Notes under the pieces: generated by a model
The model's database searches: none
Told to the model about the DNA's origin: nothing
The model's input: only the letters and a program-made list of their open reading frames with translations
Assembly (NCBI GenBank): GCA_937883755.1
Contig: CAKZYA010000002.1
Location: forward strand, 124,001-188,000
DNA from: an uncultured Flammeovirgaceae bacterium
GTDB lineage: Bacteria > Bacteroidota > Bacteroidia > Cytophagales > Cyclobacteriaceae
DNA length: 64,000 nucleotides
Reading direction: 5' to 3'
Position numbers and translations under genes: made by a program
Shown here: positions 62,215 to 64,000 of the stretch, piece by piece
Numbering within the stretch: the first letter of the stretch is position 1
Layout of the letters: each line of letters starts with the position of its first letter

Positions 62215-63051
62215 CTACTTGCTCTCAATCATTAATTCAATCCGACGATTTTTCTTTCGCCCAATTTCGGTATCATTAGTAGCAATGGGGTGTGCCTCCC
62301 CTTCCGAGTTAGCCTCAATGCGCTCCGCCGATATACCTCGTTCAGCCAGAATATCCTTAACAATATTGGCTCGCTTCAGACCTAGCTCATAGTTTGGCTG
62401 CTCATCGCCCACATTATCAGTATGTCCAGTAATGACGACGGTTTGATCAGAGCCTTGCAACCGTTCGGCTAATCCGGTCAAGTACTGATTGATAGCGGTA
62501 GACAATTCAGGGTTAGACGAACCGAATGGGAAGTAGATAATGGTTCGGTCATTCAGCTCTACCACTTCCGCATCATCAGGAATTACCGGAACTACTGAAA
62601 ACGCAGCACTTTCAAATGGCGTATTTTGCATGGTTTCAGTAGAAGCTACTAATTCAGCAGCGGTATTCACTTGGCTGGTATCCATTCGGCCAGCCAACAG
62701 TTGTTTCACTTGCTGTGCCCGAGCGAAACCCAAATTAGCAAACTCAGTGGTGTTTTCTTCCTCTTCGGTATAGTATCCGGTAATAGTCAGAGCTTCATTA
62801 GGGCCAATGATACCATTTAGTGAATCACGTAATGCACCAAAACGCGAACTGGTTATTGGATTGCTGCTCGACCAGGAGAAGGTTAAAGGGGATTGGTTTT
62901 TGGCGTCAGCAGCATTGCTCTCATCGTCTACTGAAGCTGCTACGGCATCGCTACCACCACAAAAGCCTTTTACTCCGCAGGTATACCATCGCCAACTCAC
63001 TACTGACCAGACAACAAAGGCCAGAAGCACAAGAATTACTTTTCCGCTCAT
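62215..63051 (-). CDS. OmpA-family membrane-anchored protein
   Basis: 278 residues. N-terminal membrane helix (VILVLLAFVVWSVVSWRW) with a Cys just after it, and a C-terminal OmpA domain (VITGHTDNVGDEQPNYELGL, then RIEANSEGEAHPIATND). A second OmpA-like half may precede it (ITGYYTEEEENTTEFANLGF). Binds peptidoglycan. Confidence 0.65.
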   Translation of the reverse strand: MSGKVILVLLAFVVWSVVSWRWYTCGVKGFCGGSDAVAASVDDESNAADAKNQSPLTFSWSSSNPITSSRFGALRDSLNGIIGPNEALTITGYYTEEEENTTEFANLGFARAQQVKQLLAGRMDTSQVNTAAELVASTETMQNTPFESAAFSVVPVIPDDAEVVELNDRTIIYFPFGSSNPELSTAINQYLTGLAERLQGSDQTVVITGHTDNVGDEQPNYELGLKRANIVKDILAERGISAERIEANSEGEAHPIATNDTEIGRKKNRRIELMIESK

Positions 63052-63237
63052 AGGTAGTATAGGTTAGTTCATACAGAAGCATAATATACTAACTGATTTA
63101 GTAAATCCCGAAAATTTCTACTCCAAATTATCCTTAATAATTGAAATAAGTCCATAAAAACGTTTTATTCTAATACTCTGCCTCTTCTCATTTCTGCCAA
63201 TTTTCTGTAATTATGCGCTAAGTTACTATACAAGCTA

Positions 63238-64000
63238 ATGAGCCATAATGCGATTATTATCACTCACGGTCTGCTGAATACCGATGAGGCCAAAACTGCC
63301 CACGGACTAGTACGCGACACATCTCGTTACCGTATTTCGGGCATTATCGATCACGTTTCTGCCGGATGTGATGTGCGAGAGATTATTTCCCAAGCCCCTC
63401 GCTCCCTACCAATTTATGCTTCGCTAACGGAATGCCTAAATGAAGTGTCCGAACCTGTCACCCACTGTTTGGTAGGGGTAGCTGGACACGGAGGAAAAAT
63501 ACCGCCGGGTATGCTAGATACAATTTATGATGCGCTGAAAAATAAGCTACATATTGTTAATGGATTACACGAGTACCTGAGTGATATTCCGGAAGTAGTC
63601 CGGCTGGCGGAAGAAAACGGTGTAAGTATTACTGATATCCGCAAGCCCAAACCCAAAGAACAATTACATTTTTGGGAAGGCGATATTTTCGATATTCCGA
63701 GTCTCAAGGTTGCAGTGCTAGGTACTGATTGTAATCTGGGCAAGCGGACAACCACCCGTCTTTTTTTACATGCTTTACGAAAGGCGGACATTAGTGCCGA
63801 GATGATCTACACTGGGCAAACTGGCTGGATGCAGGACAATCGCTTTGGCTTTATCTTCGACTCTACGCTCAATGATTTTATCTCCGGTGAGATTGAAGCC
63901 GCGATAGTGCAGTGCTACCGCGAAGCCCACCCCCAAGTGATATTACTAGAAGGGCAAAGCTCCTTACGCAACCCGGGTGGCCCGGGTGGTTCTGAGTTTT
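63238..64000 (+). CDS. DUF1611 protein (DgcN-like), 3' end outside window
   Basis: 254 codons seen. DUF1611 N-terminal part (NTDEAKTAHGLVRDTSRY, IIDHVSAG) and then a P-loop (VAVLGTDCNLGKRTTT) characteristic of the family; GQSSLRNPGGPGG near the edge belongs to the C-terminal domain. Some members (DgcN) act in D-glutamate metabolism as NAD-dependent or acetyl-transfer enzymes; the exact role here is not shown. Divergent from the OmpA gene. Confidence 0.7.
   Translation, partial: MSHNAIIITHGLLNTDEAKTAHGLVRDTSRYRISGIIDHVSAGCDVREIISQAPRSLPIYASLTECLNEVSEPVTHCLVGVAGHGGKIPPGMLDTIYDALKNKLHIVNGLHEYLSDIPEVVRLAEENGVSITDIRKPKPKEQLHFWEGDIFDIPSLKVAVLGTDCNLGKRTTTRLFLHALRKADISAEMIYTGQTGWMQDNRFGFIFDSTLNDFISGEIEAAIVQCYREAHPQVILLEGQSSLRNPGGPGGSEF

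Overview
The window appears to come from a chromosome of Bacteroidota, probably Cytophagales-like. The host part carries a DUF1573 lipid/periplasm-type protein, an aspartyl-protease/PDZ protein, a TraB/GumN protein, OmpA-family proteins (one with a choice-of-anchor L-like region) and promoters with the Bacteroidota -7 signature TAnnTTTG. No rRNA or species marker is present, so the rank is an inference.

Positions 1 to about 50.8 kb are a tailed-phage genome, most likely a prophage because a repressor-type switch is present and ordinary host genes follow. No integrase or att pair is visible, so it must continue left of base 1. Nearly all phage genes lie on the minus strand and are read from right to left. 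The regulatory end (49.8-50.5 kb) has an XRE repressor on the plus strand facing a leftward promoter overlapped by an inverted repeat. Then come an early/replication block (49.8-36.1 kb: GIY-YIG, KilA-N, three tiny membrane proteins, cytosine methyltransferase-like protein, DUF4326, MazG-like, ERF annealing protein, RuvC-like resolvase, DUF4373 replication protein, TOPRIM/helicase), a junction with a tRNA-like element, and the late block (35.8-0 kb).

The late block runs small terminase, large terminase (apparently starting at CTG), small membrane proteins, tail assembly chaperone with a -1 frameshift site, tape measure, tail/baseplate, fibre-like proteins, portal, MuF, scaffold, capsid, tail completion, very large carbohydrate-active tail-module proteins (FN3/heparinase-like; beta-helix; SGNH + GH-A-like + alpha/beta-hydrolase), and a lysis cassette with a peptidase M15 endolysin cut by the left edge. 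The tail genes sit between terminase and portal, an unusual order. Two plus-strand genes interrupt the late block: a small RHH-like protein (19.2 kb) and a secreted protein (25.9 kb).

From 50.8 kb on there is a TPR protein, a umuDC operon with an inverted repeat upstream, a gene-poor stretch with four terminator-like hairpins (54.9-55.4 kb), then host genes: DUF1573, protease/PDZ, TraB, an ECF-like sigma factor with a membrane partner, a small membrane gene broken by an internal TGA, OmpA/HhH proteins and the start of a DUF1611 gene. The exact right end of the prophage is not resolved; umuDC and the TPR gene could belong to either side.

The most useful points that simple ORF calling would miss are the frameshifted chaperone (31514-32226), the terminase start upstream of Walker A (34893), about seven small genes (19418, 33519, 47150, 47927, 48009, 48146, 50480), and the nonsense-interrupted gene at 59879-60187.
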